NCBI GenBank assembly: GCA_049964535.1
Contig: JBMFXG010000152.1
Location: forward strand, 1-6,196
Source: JAJYZP01 sp049964535
GTDB taxonomy: Bacteria > Actinomycetota > Acidimicrobiia > Acidimicrobiales > Acidimicrobiaceae
Reading direction: 5' to 3'
Length of the DNA: 6,196 nucleotides
This document shows, in pieces, positions 4,785-6,196 of this stretch. How positions within the stretch are numbered: the stretch's first letter is position 1; each line of letters starts with the position of its first letter. The position numbers were made by a program, and so were the translations under genes. The notes below the pieces were generated by a model. That model saw nothing but the letters and a program-made list of their open reading frames with translations. It had not been told where the DNA came from and searched no databases.

Positions 4785-6196
4785 AGAGATTGAGAGTGGC
4801 GCGCAGCGGCTCTACTACAGTTGCGAGGTCAAGGTGCTCGTGCGTGAGCTCGCCTCGGAGCAGGTTGGTCCGGATAATGAGGTGCTCACCGCTCGTTCGT
4901 AGCTCTCGTTCTGGGGAACTTTGAGCTCCGGCGAGCTCGGAAGGAAGTTGAAACCGACCTTCGATCAGCGCATGTCGATGCTCGCTCCCAAGGTGATGGT
5001 GGGTGAGCTCTACGTAGGGAAGTCGACCGATCGAGCGATGGAGATAGGCGCCGATGACGAGCCGAAGGAGGCGCAGAGCGCTCGAGCGGAGCTCCTCGGC
5101 ACGTTCGTAGGACTGTCGGTTGGCGAGCGTGATCATTGCTCTTGATAAAATTGTGGCGATCTCGTTGACCTCGTGAACGAAGGGTCTGTGGTCAGCCCCG
5201 GCGGTCGATCGAGGCAACGCATTGAGAGCCAACGTTAGGCCATGGTCGGTGATCAGGTCGCGAACGGCGTAGGCGTTGCGGGAGCTCGAGAAGGGGCCAA
5301 TGCCATCGTGGAACGAACCAGACTCTATGGTGCGGAGTCCAGTATCTACGGTGAGCTCTCCCTGTGGTTGAAAACGAAGGTACCGCACTGGAGTCCTGTA
5401 TGTCCCACGAGCGTTGAATCGAGGAGATCGAAGTGCAATCTCTCGTACTTCAAGAATCGCTGCACTGAGTGGGCACTCAAGCTCGACGTAGGAGATCGTT
5501 GCGGTCTCTTGGAGGAGGCGTGGAACCTTCCGACGCTGTTCGGAGTTGAAGTAGCTCCGTACCCTCGTTTTGATATCCGTTGATGTGCCGACGTAGATAA
5601 CCTCGCTACTCCTGTCGTGGAATCGATAGATTCCCGGTCGATGAGGGAGCGTGGTGGTGAGGCGAAGCTTGGAGCCTGCGGCCCTCAGACCGGGAGTTTG
5701 CAAGGTGCGGAGGTCGTTCAGGTGGGTGATGCCAATAGTTCCTGCTCGTTCGAGGAGACAGTGGAAGATGTCGACGGTCGTGCGAGCATCGTCGAGGGCC
5801 CGGTGTGCGACGCGGGGCTCAACCCGCAGATACTGCGCAATGGTCCCGAGCTTGTGGTTTGGGACCTCCCCGCTGAGCAGCTTCCGTGAAAGCGTAAGGG
5901 TATCTACCGGCGGAGTCTGTACCTCTTCGAGGCCGACGCGCTGAGCCGTTGCGTTGAGGAAGGCGAGATCAAATCGAACATTGTGGCCAACGGGTGTGGC
6001 GCCGTTGAGAAACTCTAGAAACGATGCAAGGGCGGCGAGCTCGGTGGGGGCATCGGCTAGGAGCGACTGTGTGATACCGGTGAGCACGACGATCGTCGGG
6101 GGAATCTCGTGATGAGCGTTGACGAAGGTGCGGAACTCTCCGAGCACCTCACCGCCCCGTATCTTTACGGCACCGATCTCTGTGATGCGATTGTGG
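4621..6196 (-). CDS. DEDDh 3'-5' exonuclease fused to GIY-YIG nuclease domain (5' end off window)
   Basis: Probable DNA-processing or repair enzyme combining a DnaQ/epsilon-type exonuclease with a UvrC-like GIY-YIG endonuclease domain; the biological role of this actinobacterial fusion is not established. The frame is open to the edge, with the last full codon at 6195-6193, so the start and the first exonuclease motif (D.E) are missing. Counting visible residues from the edge: ITEIGAVK near 4-11, Exo II GHNVRFD at 70-76 (Asp76), Exo III HRALDDA with His131 and Asp136. The GIY-YIG domain follows, with PGIY at 187-190, YVG at 201-203, TRVRSYF at 210-216, the metal-binding Glu249 in ILEVREIALR, and RFN ending at 261. 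All visible key residues are present. A later helical segment (SYERAEELR, about 362-370) resembles a UVR-type motif. The last 53 residues are Pro/Arg-rich and lie antisense to trpD. Visible length is 524 residues, about 545 expected in total, somewhat shorter than the mycobacterial homologue. Confidence 0.9.
   Translation of the reverse strand, partial: HNRITEIGAVKIRGGEVLGEFRTFVNAHHEIPPTIVVLTGITQSLLADAPTELAALASFLEFLNGATPVGHNVRFDLAFLNATAQRVGLEEVQTPPVDTLTLSRKLLSGEVPNHKLGTIAQYLRVEPRVAHRALDDARTTVDIFHCLLERAGTIGITHLNDLRTLQTPGLRAAGSKLRLTTTLPHRPGIYRFHDRSSEVIYVGTSTDIKTRVRSYFNSEQRRKVPRLLQETATISYVELECPLSAAILEVREIALRSPRFNARGTYRTPVRYLRFQPQGELTVDTGLRTIESGSFHDGIGPFSSSRNAYAVRDLITDHGLTLALNALPRSTAGADHRPFVHEVNEIATILSRAMITLANRQSYERAEELRSSALRLLRLVIGAYLHRSIGRLPYVELTHHHLGSEHRHALIEGRFQLPSELAGAQSSPERELRTSGEHLIIRTNLLRGELTHEHLDLATVVEPLRATLNLFTPQTQDEPLPLESELPNSQEPSPHFPNEHTPGQARHRRPTNQRDRRRRALPPH

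Noticed and set aside
4923..4938. GAGCTC-cggc-GAGCTC hairpin downstream of trpD as its terminator
   Set aside because: It is 138 bases past the trpD stop, inside nuclease coding sequence, only six pairs, without a T-run, and built from a palindrome abundant throughout this gene.
4621..6196. Calling the nuclease gene UvrC, or a simple DNA polymerase III epsilon subunit
   Set aside because: The exonuclease motifs precede the GIY-YIG domain in one frame and the UvrC RNase H-like and helix-hairpin-helix parts are absent, so neither name fits.

Overview
The window reads as chromosomal DNA from a medium-GC actinobacterium (mid-50s % GC by eye). An acidophilic Acidimicrobiia-type organism such as Ferrimicrobium is my best guess. 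The main argument is context: trpD faces, tail to tail, a DEDDh exonuclease fused to a GIY-YIG nuclease domain. That pair is also convergent in mycobacteria (as I recall, Rv2192c/trpD and Rv2191 in M. tuberculosis). The fusion protein itself is characteristic of Actinobacteria. The genus is a guess; the class is an inference.

Layout. Positions 1-810 hold no convincing gene. Several open minus-strand stretches there can be joined into one frame only by allowing stops and frameshifts, which may be a decayed gene or chance. Positions 811-2103 (minus) encode a 12-helix major facilitator superfamily exporter. A divergent intergenic region of about 290 bp follows, with two inverted repeats and a good ribosome binding site. 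Positions 2396-3565 (plus) encode a complete acyl-CoA dehydrogenase. A GC-rich hairpin at 3640-3677 and a -10-like box at 3690-3695 precede trpD (3702-4784, plus), anthranilate phosphoribosyltransferase of tryptophan synthesis. From 4621 to the right edge (minus) lies the exonuclease/GIY-YIG fusion; its first motif and start are outside the window.

The genes do not form one pathway. The exporter and the dehydrogenase are divergent, trpD appears to have its own promoter, and no other trp genes are present. The most unusual structure is at the trpD/nuclease junction: the two genes overlap antisense by 164 bp. The whole low-complexity, Pro/Arg-rich C-terminal tail of the nuclease (about 53 residues) is written on the opposite strand of trpD. 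The TrpD protein also carries substitutions in conserved substrate-site motifs (KHGG instead of KHGN, YYPA instead of an HP-containing motif).

No RNA gene, CRISPR array, complete insertion sequence or phage gene was seen.
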